Below, piece after piece: positions 37,907 to 51,382 of a stretch of 64,000 nt of DNA. The notes beneath the pieces are model-generated. The model made no database searches and had not been told where the DNA came from. It worked only from the letters and a program-made list of their open reading frames with translations. Every line of letters starts with the position of its first letter. Position 1 is the stretch's first letter. This DNA is from Callaeas wilsoni (lineage: Eukaryota > Chordata > Aves > Passeriformes > Callaeidae): positions 310,001-374,000 of the forward strand of contig VWPU01017432.1 in NCBI GenBank assembly GCA_013398955.1, in the 5' to 3' direction. Position numbers and translations under genes: made by a program.

Positions 37907-40900
37907 AATAAGTGACAAGGAATCATGGGGAACAATCCGTGTTTCACCCAGGACTTTTGCAAGAGGAGACCATGATGCAAAATCACAGCTATCAATGATA
38001 TATGAGACTGCAGAGCCAGAAAGCACTGGTTGTTGAGGAAGATGGTTTGCAGCCTGGGGGTCCATGACCTGCAGCAGCACGGGCTCTGTTGTCTTAAAGC
38101 TTTGGGGCTTGGCAGGGTCAGTAGGAAGAGAGAGGCATCAGGAAAACACTCGGGATGTGGCTGGGAAGCTCGCCAGTTTGAGAAGCATGTTGTCATGACT
38201 CACTTTGTTGTACCAGCCTTGTGGCAAAACATGCGAGTTCTCCCAGCTATGCTGAGTTACTGCCTGGTTCTCAAATTAAAAGCAAGAAGCACTGTTATTT
38301 TTCACTTTTTTATGCAGTTTATAGCTGTTGGTCAGTCTTTTGTCACTTTGGTGCATGACTACTATGAGGAAGGATGCCTGGGATGGGCAATAACCACCAC
38401 AGGACAGACACAGCACACTGACAGCTCTCTCCAGTGCAAAGAAGCAGCCCCGTATCTCTATAAGCTTCTCTGTCAATTCTTTTCCTTTATCTGCAGGTTT
38501 CTGGGGTGATTGGATTAGATTTGGCAAAAAAAAATTGTTGATCTGACAAAACAACTACAAAATATTGCTCATGAAAGCTGAGGCGATGGTCTCCACTTTG
38601 GCGAGTGGGAAAGGTTCTCAAAAGAGCTGTGATTAAGAAGAGTCCAGGCAGCACCCCGGCTGATGCTTAGGGCCTTACTGAACCTTACTGCTTCAGTAAG
38701 CTCCTCTCCTAAAGGAGGCACCTTCTCTGCTCTGCCCTTCTACTCAGAAGAGAAGTGAGAGAGAAAGGGTCAAAATGCAGGCATGTTCTTGGGGCAAGTA
38801 AGCATGAGAAAGGGGAAGAATGAAGTAAACTAAGAAAAAAATTAAGACAGAGAAGCTGAAGCGTTGGGCTCTGCCTTTGGTCACTCCATTTGTGGTATTT
38901 AAAAACTGTAACTATAAATGATCCAAAAGAAAAGCAATTTCTAGACATTTACAGAAGAACAGGACTAAGGGATGTACTGAGGTACACAGCAGATCTTGCA
39001 GAAGTAAATCATGGGTGAAATGGGGCATGTTCAGAGGTCCAGTACAGAAACAAAAAGAAGTTGTGAGCTCTCCCTGGAATGTAAGAATTAAGGATGAGGA
39101 CAATGGAAGGCCTGTAAGGAAAAATTAGGGTAAAGAACATGAGGAAGACAAAATTATCCTAAAATTTAGATTAATAAACAGAAACTCAATGGTACCCATT
39201 GTTGAACAACAGTCAACATGTATCTATTGCATTCAGAGCTATGTGCAGACAGGTAGCTGATAAAAAGATAAACTTATATTTGTATATAGTAAAAATATAA
39301 TAACCTGTAAATATTTTTTTTCCCTGCCACAAGCAATAGTACCTGTATTTTCACTAACAAATGAATTTATAGGTATTACATTTCCTATACAAAGCGACAC
39401 ATATGTCAAGCAAATAAACTCCAAACTCAGAACATGCTGTATAACAGAAATGGTATTATGTAAGTTAGAGGCAAAAGAAAAATCATAGTTCCATCCAAAA
39501 AAATGCTGTGATACATACTCAAGGCTGTACCCTTCAACTGATTAAATTTAATTTCTCATGTAGCATTTTAGTACACTCCAATTTCTATAAACATAAGCAT
39601 ACAGATTAACACTTTAAAATATCTTTGTCTTGTACAATACTTTCATGTCGTCACATTGCTAGGTTTTAATTTAGTGTAAGAATGGTATTTAACACTTCTC
39701 CTAAGGATGCTGAAAGATACCTACAGCAGGCTACTCACTAGGAAGCCAGAGGCTGCATTTTTCTTGCAGTAATGCTCAAACCACTGCTCTGTTCAGCTCT
39801 GGTGACCAGACACTAAAATAAGTTACTGATTTTGGAAAGCATGCAACAATGATGGTTTGTAATCTGGGAATCATGCCTTGCAATGAAACACTAAGTGCAG
39901 GCCAGTGTCTTTCAAGAAGGTTAGATGTGGCTTGACCTTGTCTCTCCAGATAATAACCTACACTCTGCTAAAAGAGCCTATTACCAATGTCAACAAGCTC
40001 TTTCATTTAGCAGTGCAAGCATTAACGAATCCAGGTAGCTGTAATGTGAAGGCAGCAATATCCAAACTGGGAGTACGAGCAAATTTTACCACTGATGCCA
40101 GCTACTACTGGAACAGCTAAGAAATTAACAAATAACTTTAATCATATTGAATTTTCTTTTCTATTTTCTGATGCAGTCCCATAAAGGCAGGCCATCCATG
40201 AAAACAGTATTTTAAAGTCAGTAACAAAAGGTCAGACAGCCACCAAACTGTCTGGTCTCAAATGTAATAGTGTGATTCTTGCCCCTTAAAAAAGACATAA
40301 ATTGAGTTTCTGAAGCCCAGTTGTCAGTACATATCAGTAGTTACAACCTTATCAGCTAAGTTAATACTAGTGCAAGGTGACATATAAAATCCCTCTTGAT
40401 TTTTTCTGACACATTTACTAGCTATAAATGAACAGGAAACATAAGATACTTAAAATTTCGAAAGTTTAAGGCTGTAATAATGACTTAGGTTAACTGCAGT
40501 TTGTTACATTTATTTATGAAAATTTGAAGTAAAACTGAAGCAGAAGAATATAATTAATAAGTTATGTTTCATCAATACTCCTCTTCATTCTTCACCTAGC
40601 TCTGGAAATAGGCATTGCTGGGTTCATACGTCTAAGACACTGACTTTTAAATGGTCTGTCTAAAAGGTCACATAATACTTGTTCAAATGAGATGATAATT
40701 ATGCCTTTGAAAGATCAGATGCCATCTGACACTGTTATGCCTATGAGCATCCTGTTTGCTACACATACCCACAAGAAAGTGCGCAGCACTTCACTACCAT
40801 GCTGTGCAAATTGCGCATTACCTTCATTTTTTCCATTTATCACAGAGGCCTATCCTGATATCTCCATGTACAAGGGATTTGCTAATACCTAATCTGCTGC

Positions 40901-42588
40901 ATACAGCAGTTAAAGCAATTGTAAACAAAATACAAATCAACTAACATTCATTGTAAATATTCTGCAATTCTTCCTTTGCCATTTTTATCTAAATGGCAAA
41001 TTTTGATTCTGCAATTAAACACTGGGACACGAAACTTGAAAGGCTCTCCCAGGCTGTCTCTTCCAAACCCCTCAGACTGGTTGGCTGTTTCCAAGCTAAA
41101 TTTATCTTTATTGCACTTATGTAAGTACCAGCTTCATCTTTTTCTTCCCCTCTCAAGTTTGCTTCCTGCAGTAATTCTGAAGAGATGTTATATCTCCTCT
41201 CAGCATCCGTTTTATTACACTAAGAAAGCCAAGTTGTCTTGGCCCTTAGTAAGAAATGTCCTCTTCTCCCCCATTGTCCCTGAACTCAGTCCAAGAAAAA
41301 TGTGGTTGCTCTGTACCACGGAGACTAGAACTGTACAAATTATTCCAGAAAAGATGCAACTTCAGCCTTACTGGTTACATGTCTAGTACACCGAGAAATT
41401 TTCTTTTCTCCTCTTCACTAACCAGTGATATGCCATTTAACAGCAAATACTTTTGCTATTAATCTCTACATGAGTGACCTCTTTGCTCATTTTTGCGCTG
41501 TTCCATTTCACTGCAAATCAATTCTGTGCTGCTCAAGGTCATCCAGCTTGCCTCTCCGATACTCTGATTTTCCCATTCATGAACAACACACTACAGCACT
41601 GCGTGCGCTGCAAAAGCCATTAAAATGCTGCTCTGCAGGTTGTACTCTGGTCCCTAAAACATCCCAAAAATAAAACTGACCGTAAGATCAACCTTTTAGG
41701 AACGTCCATTAGTGAGGTGTCCCTGGCTGGATACTCCTTTCTGCATTACAGGACACTGCCTGCCCTTTGACTGCCACGTGCCATCTTCTCCAGCGCAAGG
41801 GACTGCTTCCTGCATGACACTGGGTGAGATGCTCCTCTGAAGTCCAATTATATTTGCTAGACAGCATTCCCTTCCATTCCAGGCTATCCTTCAGTCTGGA
41901 ATGAGTTTCTTTGATAAAGAGACGTGGAGTTTATCTAGTTTCCTGCATCCTTAAGCACCTTTTTTGCTGACGAGTGCCCTGTACGCGTTCTAGGTCAAAC
42001 TTATGAGCGTGAAGGTGCCCTGGACACTCTCCCGCCATTGATGCTGTAGGCTGCCACTGCATTCACCGTGTCCACGTGAGCCCTGGCTCACCTTACTGCC
42101 ATCCAGGGACGCAATCCAAGTGCGTTAAGCTTTCATTGCATCTACTCCCTACCCCTTTTCTATTCCTATTGTATATGAAGAACACCTGCTTTCACAGGTG
42201 ACTCTTTGTGCCTTATGGTCTGCAGTGCCCATCTTTCGGCAGTGACAGTAGAGCATTCTGAAGGTGATTCTGGGCTCCTTGCTCACCTTGTGTCCGTGTC
42301 TAAACACACCTGGGCCATGGTGGCATTTCATTTTGCAGGGCTTGCTGGTCCCCCTGTGATGCCTCATGCTGGCTCTGCCAAGGCAGTGGGAAAAAAATAT
42401 CCAGAGAGGGTCCTGATCAGGGCGATGCTGCACATCAAAGTGGTGTCCAGAGCTGTCAGGTGGAAAAGAGTTTGGGAGGAGTGATCCCAAGAGCCAAAAA
42501 CTTGCTGTCAGGTCAGTGTCTAGTGCCCTTGTGAGGACTTTGGTGAACTTCTGCCACACTGACTGGCAGGGTTTTGGAAGCAGCCTAC

Positions 42589-42769
42589 CTGGTAATAGGT
42601 GACTCTGCCCTGAGCAAAACTGAAAAGCTGATACTTCACTTGCTCGGTATTGTCCAGGTGGGCAAAAAGCTCTTTCAGAGTTAACAGAAGGCAGTGACAG
42701 CTGGTTATTTCAGGTCCTCCTTCTTGGTGTGACTCATACCAAATGGGAATGTACTGAAAGGCCTCAGTA
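42589..42769 (-). CDS. Candidate exon of an unrecognised gene or relic inside PDGFD intron 3
   Basis: A 181-bp open segment is bounded by a strong acceptor (TTTTTCCTTCTATCCCTAG|TACTG) and a donor (TACCAG|GTAGGC). It gives one base completing a codon and then exactly 60 codons, starting TEAFQYIPIWYESHQEGG, with a leucine-rich amphipathic middle (LLLTLKELFAHL) and ending FAQGRVTYYQ at phase 0. It is not part of PDGFD, and I do not recognise the family. The composition looks protein-like, but a 60-codon open stretch is not rare by chance. It could be an exon of a nested gene on the same strand, a remnant of a duplicated gene, or coincidence. The next exon-like segment at 35574-35870 starts in a compatible phase. 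Confidence 0.3.
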
Positions 42770-45700
42770 CTAGGGATAGAAGGAAAAATATTAATGAGGG
42801 AAAACCTCCTAGGAGCAAGCTATTAATTTTCTGACTTCTTTATGCTTGGGTTTCTACACATTTTTTATAGATTTAAACACGGTCCATAATCAGAGAAAAA
42901 TAATCATTAACAAATACAATGTAATTTAATTTAATATTCCAAGTTCTTCATTGTTCTTCCAGGAGAATCTGCTAAGTGCTCGGACATGCACACTTACATT
43001 TTCAGACGTGATTTGGGAGAAACATGGAAGCAATAATAATAATTAATTCTAAAGCTGAGGACACAATGTAGAAGGGTACTGGTAAGGAGCATAAGCTATC
43101 CTAGCAGCAATCTCAGCCTATTGATTTTTTGTGAAGGATCCGTTTGTTTTTGAGCTCTCTGTCAGAGGATGCTGTTTAATTCTGCAGTAAGCATGCAGCA
43201 GGAGCATGTGTTATGTTTCACAGATAATGCAAAACAAAGCAATTTGTTCACCCTCCTGCTTTGACTGGAAGGCATTGCATTTTCTAGGACAACAGAAAAG
43301 GACTGCTATCCACGCTTTCTTAGATGTTCGATAATCAGAAAAATAGCAAGAATACCTAATCTTTGAAGAATAAAAGAGCAATTTTCTCTTAGCTTTTCCA
43401 GGTTTTTGATATGATCAAAAGCAGTCGATTTACTGCACACAGCACAGGATACTGCTTACTGGGGATTTCATTTAACTTGAGTTTCATCAAGCAGCTAAAT
43501 TAAGGAAAAAACCAAACTATTCCAACTGAACTTCCAGATCTATTCCTCAGAAACATCACTGCTGTTAAGGCTAAATACAAGTACTTTAGCAGCAGTTATC
43601 CTTCTCACTTCTCTTACGCATAATTTTACAAATATCAACTGTAAGTGACACTATCAATAAAGACTAGGTAAAAATTACCTTACATTTGCCACTTTTTTGC
43701 AAACAATCTAAGTAAAACATGTTATCAGTTCTGAGATCAGCTTACCAAGAAATGGCCTTGAAAATCCTTCTAAATACCAAACTGAGACCATAATCTCAGG
43801 ACCAGGAAGGTGTGTACTGGGCCACTATTAGTGTGTGACACATTTTATTTGAATTCTGACTAAATATAAGCATAACCAAATAGATTAAGGATGGCTGTAA
43901 AATTATATTAGCCTAAATATTTTCAAGCAATGAAAATCAAGACAAACAGTTTAATTCAGTTCTATACTAATGACCTGGAAAATGTCACAGAAAATTGAAG
44001 TTGGGGAAAAGAAATAAAAAGAAGTTGTAAACATAATTTAATACAGAGAAATATGGTAGGATTACCAGAGGTCAGAAGCAGTGGCAGGTAAGAAAAACAA
44101 GCTTTCACTTAAAAGAATGTAAGTGGAGAAAAAGGTACAAGCCATAAACTCTATTTGATGGCACACATGGACTCAGAAAGGAACTGGTGCCAACAGCCTG
44201 GATGGAACAAAGATAGAAAAACATGAAATTAATCTGAAATGTGACATAGTGGCACAGCATGGAGGGTGACTTATGCCTGCACACACAGAGATTTTCCCCA
44301 GGGCACAAGGAGATGCTTTCTCCATACCAAGGGAACACCCACTACCACAAATCAGCAAGGGGATACGGCATCACCACAAATCACCACCTCCCAGGGGACC
44401 ATGGGCACAGGTGGGGCCTCTCCTCACTGGCAGGGATGTGTGAGCATTTGCACATCTTCACCACCTTCTCATGGTGCAGAACGGAGTTATGCTCAGAAAA
44501 AAAGCTATGTTAGCGGCTGCAGGCAGCTCTTCTGGAAACTGAAGATGGGTATTCTCCAGACAACAGGCACAGTTAGGTTTAACCTACATGGGGGTGTGAT
44601 ATCAGTATTGATAAAAATTACAGGCAGTAGCTGCATTCCTCACCTATGGAGATGCCAACGTGACACCAAACCCCTGCCATCCTGGCCTTGCAGTGCTGGT
44701 CTGTGCAGGCTAGGTTTTTCAGCTGCCCACCTCCATCAGCAATGCAGGCTTATCAGGAGAAAACAGCAGGAGAGTGCTCTAACATGCCCCGGCAGAAAGA
44801 CTTTGCTCTGTGGTATAAAAACTCTGAGTCTTTCCTGAACACCAGACAGCATTTTTAAAGTACCAAACCCACAGACTGTTTAGTTTCTACTGCTCGTTTT
44901 TAGTACAGCCTTCCTGGCCACCCTGTCCATCTTTGTCCACTTTGTCCAGGAGGACTAACCCTGGACTGCAAGAGCAGCAGGCCAGCACCCATGCAATACT
45001 CCTGATTTCAGCAGCTGGCATTACGAGCATTGACTCTGCTTTTCATCTATTCCTTAATGCACCTGGAAAATGTACCTGAACCAGCACTGAGCTAGCACTG
45101 TCAGCACACAAAGTTGCTGCTAAGGTGGGATAACAGAGTGTTTACTTTCACATATTTCTGGTGGAGATAAATTATGTGTATAGGGAGCAGAGTGTCCTAT
45201 TTTCTGCGGCCTTACATTATCTCCTCTGAGTTGGTTTTTTTGCTCTCTCTTCAGAGCTTAATAATGCCCATTTTTCTGTATAAACTCATGCATATGCAAA
45301 AAGAGGTGGACGGCCTGAATAAGAACACTGACTGATACATTCAGGTTCTTTCCTAACCATCAGCATAAGATAAGCACACAAGACCTTGTGTACACCGTGC
45401 CTGCTTAGAGGAGAGGCGGCTCAGAGCTAATACACACATGCAAGTACAATGCACATTTTGAAATAGGATCTCATTTCCAGTCAGGCACAAAAGTTTCACC
45501 TCGTCTGTAAAAAACAGCAATTGCTTTGTGTTTGGTTTACATTCCCACACCTACACAGCATTCCCAATTTCTGTTCACCTGCAGAGAAATCAAAGTTTTC
45601 AGCAGTCTATTTCCATCACTAGCGGCCTCTTCAGCATGCAACACAAACCACACACAGCAGCCAGACTACTTGTCCTCATGGTGCCCAGGTCCTTTCAAGA

Positions 45701-48700
45701 ATCTTTTTTTGTTCCAAGTTTATTGGCCAGACCTTGGTGTGAGATAAATTTTTACCCTGTCCTACAGCAGTGGAAAAATTAGCCTCATACTTTCTAAGCT
45801 GCTTTCTCAAGTTTCAGGGTTTTTTTGTTATTTTCATTTTTCTTTCCTGAAAGATAAAATTCTTTTTCAAACTTACTCATAAATCTGTGAACATTGAATC
45901 CCAGGGCTCACAAATGCCATTAACTGTGTCACTTACAGTGTTGTCAGGTGTGACGAGAAAATGAAAGAAAAGATGACGGCCATGTAAGAACTTTTGAGCT
46001 ACATCTATATGAAGCGGTAAAATGAGGCAGAGATTGATCAGATATGGTATAACTCATGTCTTCAGACACAACTATTACCCTGTAAAACAGAGTGGCCACC
46101 ACAAACTGCCCACTGGAAACAGCCCAAGGCCTGTGCTGGCTCCAAATCAGCCATGCTAAAAATGTGACGAGTGCAAACAACCTTGTTCCTATGCCTTGGC
46201 TCACAGTCATCCTGTTGAAAAGTCTCTGCTGACAATTCTGGATACACAGACTTCCTTATTAGAGGGTCTGATCCTGCAAGGCTTCATTTCTATGACTGAT
46301 GGCTGGACAACCATGGTGCTTAGAATCAGGAACACACAATGAGACAACATGGTGCCTGATTCCTACAGTCTGAGGAACTTTTCATTACTGTTTTTTCCAA
46401 AACATGACCTAAGAAATACATCAGGACACAAATATTGATTAAAAGGAAGCATTTTTATAGTTCCCAAGATCAGCAGTATTATTAAAAAAAAAAAAGGCTT
46501 CTTCAGGTTAAGAAAGGGACTTGGAAAATAAATTTTATCTTCCACAAAACACCATTTTGTACAATTAAACTATATTCCCAAACAAAAGTATTAAAATGAA
46601 AAAAAGCCCTGTTATTACAGGTCAAAGAAAAATTGGATGTTATTTGATTCTGCTGAAAATGATCTAACAAGAAGATACACTAATTCCACGAACCTAAAAG
46701 CTATTTTTAGCTTTCAGTGCTACAGATGAGTTGCAAAATCCGACCCTGTGTTGTTACAGGCTCAGACCTTCTCTAATTAAGCTCTGACTACTTATCAAAC
46801 TGACAATTGAGGAAAACAGAACTACATTTTTCTTGGTATTACAAAAATAGGAAATGTGATAGCTTTTTTTTTTTTTTGGCATGCCATGTATGTTCAAAAT
46901 CAGTTCAATGTGGAGAGAAATATGTGGGCTGAAAAACAGAGAGGGGGTTGCAGGCAAAGAATGATGATAAAAACCCAGGCCTTAGGCTGGAGGAGGTGCT
47001 CAGTTCAGTAGCACAAAGCTCAGCATCATGTAGGGGGTTATTTTATGTAACAGTGTCATTTAGCCAAAAATTTTCAAGTAAGCTTTATCCTATCAAGTCT
47101 AAAAATGGCAGGAGCCCTGCAACTAATAAAAGATGTGTGTGAATATACATGTGTAAGGGAAAACCAAAAACACTCTGCCATGTCTGTCACCTATTTTATT
47201 ATGAAGACCTGCATGGACTTTATGGAGTGCTCAGAGCACAACAGAAGGTTGTAAATTTAATAAAGATGTATGCATACAAAACACAAGTCAGATTTACATA
47301 GCGCCGTGACTCTCTTTAGAAATGTGGTGTAGAGTGTGAAGGTTATTGAAGCCAGAACCACTGTGCAGAGCAAACAGCAGCAGCAGCCTGTGAGCAAACT
47401 AGCTTCCCCAGCAGGGAGGAAGGACCTTCTCTGACGACCTGTGCCTCAGGCTACAGAGTCAGAACAAAACCAAGAATTGTTAAAAGGATGTGCAGATCCC
47501 ACGGGCTCCAGTCATCGCGCCACCTAAGAAGGAAGGGAGGGATGAGAATAGTGACAAGCTTTCTCACCCCCACCAGACCAGTGGCTCAGTGTGGTCTGAA
47601 GCCGATTTTTGTTTTTTCACCTTTCTGGTTTGGAATCCGGGACTGTTGTTCTCCATTTTGTAGGCATGCATTTTCTTACACTAGAGAGGACCCCAGGTAA
47701 ATCTGTCAAGCACAGGAAAAGTGAGCATCCAAATAAAACAGCACAGCAGACAAATCCCTTTGTTCATCACTCTTGGTCTGGCCACACAGCCCACCCCACT
47801 GGCAGAGTGCCCCAGAATGGAAGCTGGAACACCACCACCTGCTTCTGTACTGTCTTTTAGTAGTTAATCTCATGAGACTTTACAATTGTTATGCCTGTCT
47901 TTGAGATGGGAAGGTCTCAGGCTGTGAGAAGGTGTTAGGGCAAGCAGTGGTGGCCTGGAAGCCAGCACCCTCCCTGAGGTCATGATGCTGCATCCAAACC
48001 CATGGACAATGCAACAGCAGGCACAACCATCTTCACTGAGGACATGCAAAAATCACTAATGTTATCATAACCCAACACGAGGAAAGCTTGCTGCGGCAAG
48101 GTGCAACCTTAGGTGTTTTTGCATTATATGCTGAGTGGAAGGAGGAGCCTAGGAAACCCGGGAGCCCAAAGATGGACTGAGCCGACAGAAGAAAACCCAT
48201 TAAAAGACACATTCCCAGTGTTAGGGCAGCCAGGCTGGCAACTGTCACACAGACCTGCCTAAGCAGGGTACCCTGGCAGGTGACACTGATGCCAAAGTGA
48301 TTTTTGGCAACACCACCACCCATAACGCAGCCCTGATGATGCCTGAACCACCAGATCTAGTTCCATTCACTACCATAGAGACATTGTAAAGAGCTAGGAA
48401 AATCTGGGGCAGTTCTGAAAAGAACGCAAAAAACTCTGAGAGGACTGAACAGCCTGAATTTTTAGGTAAGATTTAAAGCTAAATATGGACATCATTGCTT
48501 GACTAAGCAAAAAGCAAAGAAGTGTGAAAGCACACTGCAAATATCTGAAAGAAATATACACCCACAACAAAAAGAAAAGACTTCTTTATCATAAATCAGG
48601 AAGGAATATAATTGCAGGCAATGGTATGGCATTAAAAAAAAAAAGGAAATTAAAACTTATTATTAAAGAAAAAATGTCTTTGAAACAGTGATTCATTAGT

Positions 48701-50925
48701 ACCTGGTTAAATGTTCTGTATGTGCTTGTTATATTTAAAAATTGTACTAGATGATCAAGCAATGAACTTACAATAGAGAAAATTACTATCCTGAAGGAAA
48801 ATTGAATGACCTCACATCAGAATTCTAGGTTTGTCTGCATTACACATCACTGGGGGGGAAAAATAAAAAAAAGCCTAAATTTAGATTTAGTAATCTTAAA
48901 ACAATCAGTATCATCTGATGCAGAGATGTAAGTAGTTTACAGCAGTTACAGCTGTTGCAACAAACAAGGCAAAGATTTATTATGTAAGCAATTAAACACC
49001 CATTATACACAACGCCTTGTGTTCCCTGGCTTGCCAAGAATGACAAAACCACACTGAACAGTGCTAAGGTTGAAACAGACCCTGCAACCCAAACTTGGCT
49101 AGAACAGTACAAGAGCAGGATTGTGCTGCCAGGCTTTGCAAGGTGCTGACACCCAGTCAAATAAATAGTATGGGAGAAGTACAGAACATGAAGTTGTGCC
49201 TTGGAGCCCCTCTCTACACACAAGGCTGTGAAGACACACTATCTTTGTTTTGATTTAAAAGACAACTTGCAACCAACACCTGCTGTGATGGATTTTCACA
49301 AGTTCCTCAGTGCAGGTTGGAGGTCTAGCATGTTTCAATGCACCATAACACTTTTGGTATTTTCTTCTGACAGACTTCCAGAGGAAGCAAACTGACTTCC
49401 TACTCTTCTCCAACACAGTTGGTACACTTAAATTAAGCTGTGCACCTTCGCCTTTTGCAGAAAATCTAGAGCAGACGCTGCTCAACAGGAACAGGGCCTG
49501 GGAAGAACAGGCCATTTCCTCTTCCCTTGTGGCCACGGTAGTAGGTCAGACTAGTGCTGCCACATTGAATAACCAGAAGTTAATTAACACCTCTTTGCAG
49601 CATTGCAATACAACGTCTCCGATTAAACTTTTTACAGAATCAAGCACAGCATCTCTTCTCCCAACAAATCTGCCATTTTAACAAGATTTCTAGAAAATAT
49701 CCTCCAGAGTTACCAAACCAAAATAAGTTTTTCATATATTATGATCATTTCACATGCCAACATTCTTCACCTGTTGCTGAAGTGGAAGTAAACAACAGAA
49801 TATGGATTTACAGAGACAGCATTACATCCTCAAGTCAACAGTCTAAAATATTCCCACTTTTCAAACAAACAGGTAATGTGATTGACAGGTTAATGAGCGC
49901 TGTTAAAAAAGTCTGACAGTGTAAACTCACCTCATGTTCACGCATACTGATGTGTTGTTTAGGGTTAACAGGGGAGAATGGCTGGATTTAATCCTCCTCT
50001 TTAGTGCAGATGCAAAAGAGGATCACAAGTCTACCAGCACCACTGATTGGGTGTTTATGGCAGGCTCAGTTCACTACTGCATTTCCCATCTCTCCTTCTG
50101 GTGTCTTCTTAATGGTCAACTCTAAGCAGATAAATTAGCTATGAGGTCTTTCTATGTCTTCTAACAGGAACTGCATTAAAGCTGTGACTGGTCTGTCTCT
50201 TGTGGAGTGTCAAAACACCAAGCCCAAGCTACTTATATTTTCTGTTTCTTTGCACAGACATGGGAGGCAAAGTCAGGGAACAGGGTGGTCGTTGCCCTCT
50301 CCCTGGTTATGCTCATTATGGTACATACAGTGTGCCCCTCCATTTCATGCATTACTATTTTTGGTGTTGGATCTATCCTAACTTTCTGCTACCTACACAT
50401 ATTTAATGTTAATTAAAAATACTGCTTTATAGATACCATGAGAAAGCTGTCCAACACACCTGGTAAGTAGAATTACGGATTTTAACATTGGCAAGCTTTA
50501 AAAAAAGTCTTAAGTATTAAATATTTTTTAAAACTGACTGATTTACCCAGAGTAGTTTTAATAAAAAATACCTTGAATATCTTCCATCCATTTTCTAATC
50601 AAAATTCATTCTAAAGACTTCCAGACTTCTAGGAATCATTGATTTGTTTCCCTAATTAAAACAACTACATAAGATTTTCCCAAGTTTGGGAATGGGTTTA
50701 ATTTCTTGTCCAATAGAACAATTTTGCCACAACCAGTATCATGAACTCTGGGTCACTGGGAGCCTACTTGTCATGTACTCTGTATTTTTGTTTAACAGAG
50801 ACTGCTTGACTGCAACTGGCATTTGAAGAACAGAGAAAAGATTAATGTCCATACTGAATTTTTTTATGTATCCACATATATTATGACTAAAACATGACTA
50901 TGAACCAAAAAGCCATATGGGCACG

Positions 50926-51382
50926 TGTCCTGGTTTCAGCTAGGGTAGAGTTAATTTCTTCTCAGTAGCTGTTACAGTGCTGAGTTTTGGATTCAGAAAG
51001 ACAACGGTGTTGATAACACACTGATTTAGGATTTTGCTAAGTCATGTTTATCCTAAGTCAAGAACTCTTTTTTTCTCTCCTAGTCTCACGCTCTGCCAGT
51101 GAGGAGGCATGCAAAAGAAACTAGGAGGGAGCTGGGACAGGTGACTCGAACTGACCAAAGGGATATTCCACACCTCAGAACATCACCTTTTGTTTACAGT
51201 TTGTGATCATTGTTATTATTGTATTTTACTTTAATTTCAATTATTAAACTGTTCTTACCTCAACATACAAGTTTTACTTTGATCCTCCTCCCCATTCCAC
51301 CAGGGTGGCAGGGGGGAGAGAAGAGGGGAGTGAGTGAGTGACTGTGTGGTTCTTAATTTCCATCTGGGCTTAAACCACAACA
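50926..51382 (+). mobile_element. Solo LTR of an avian endogenous retrovirus (ERVL-like)
   Basis: A 457-bp unit starts TGTCCTGGTTTCAGC and ends TTAAACCACAACA, with the TG...CA ends of an LTR. It contains TAGAGTTAATTTCTTCTCAGTA, TTGATAACACACTGAT, TATCCTAAGTCAAGAAC, GAGGGAGCTGGGACAGGTGA and a polyadenylation-like ATTAAAC near 51242. I know this LTR type as common in bird genomes. The flanking 5-mers are GCACG (50921-50925) and GCATG (51383-51387), a likely target-site duplication with one CpG-type change. No retroviral coding sequence is attached. Subfamily name not assigned. Confidence 0.85.

Noticed and set aside
37865..38130. Minus-strand open segment ending IVPHDSLSLIGDQWWE, considered as a third exon of the tentative nested gene
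   Set aside because: It has no good donor in a phase compatible with the segment at 35870, its acceptor is ambiguous, and it runs into the 43-bp tandem duplication.
42149..42559. 136-codon minus-strand frame just downstream of the candidate exon at 42589
   Set aside because: It is in another frame than the candidate exon, lies after its donor, and has no recognised domain.
48370..48620. Possible very old CR1/LINE fragment (CTCTGAGAGGACTGAAC ... AAATATCTGAAAGAAA)
   Set aside because: Match is too scattered to support without an alignment.
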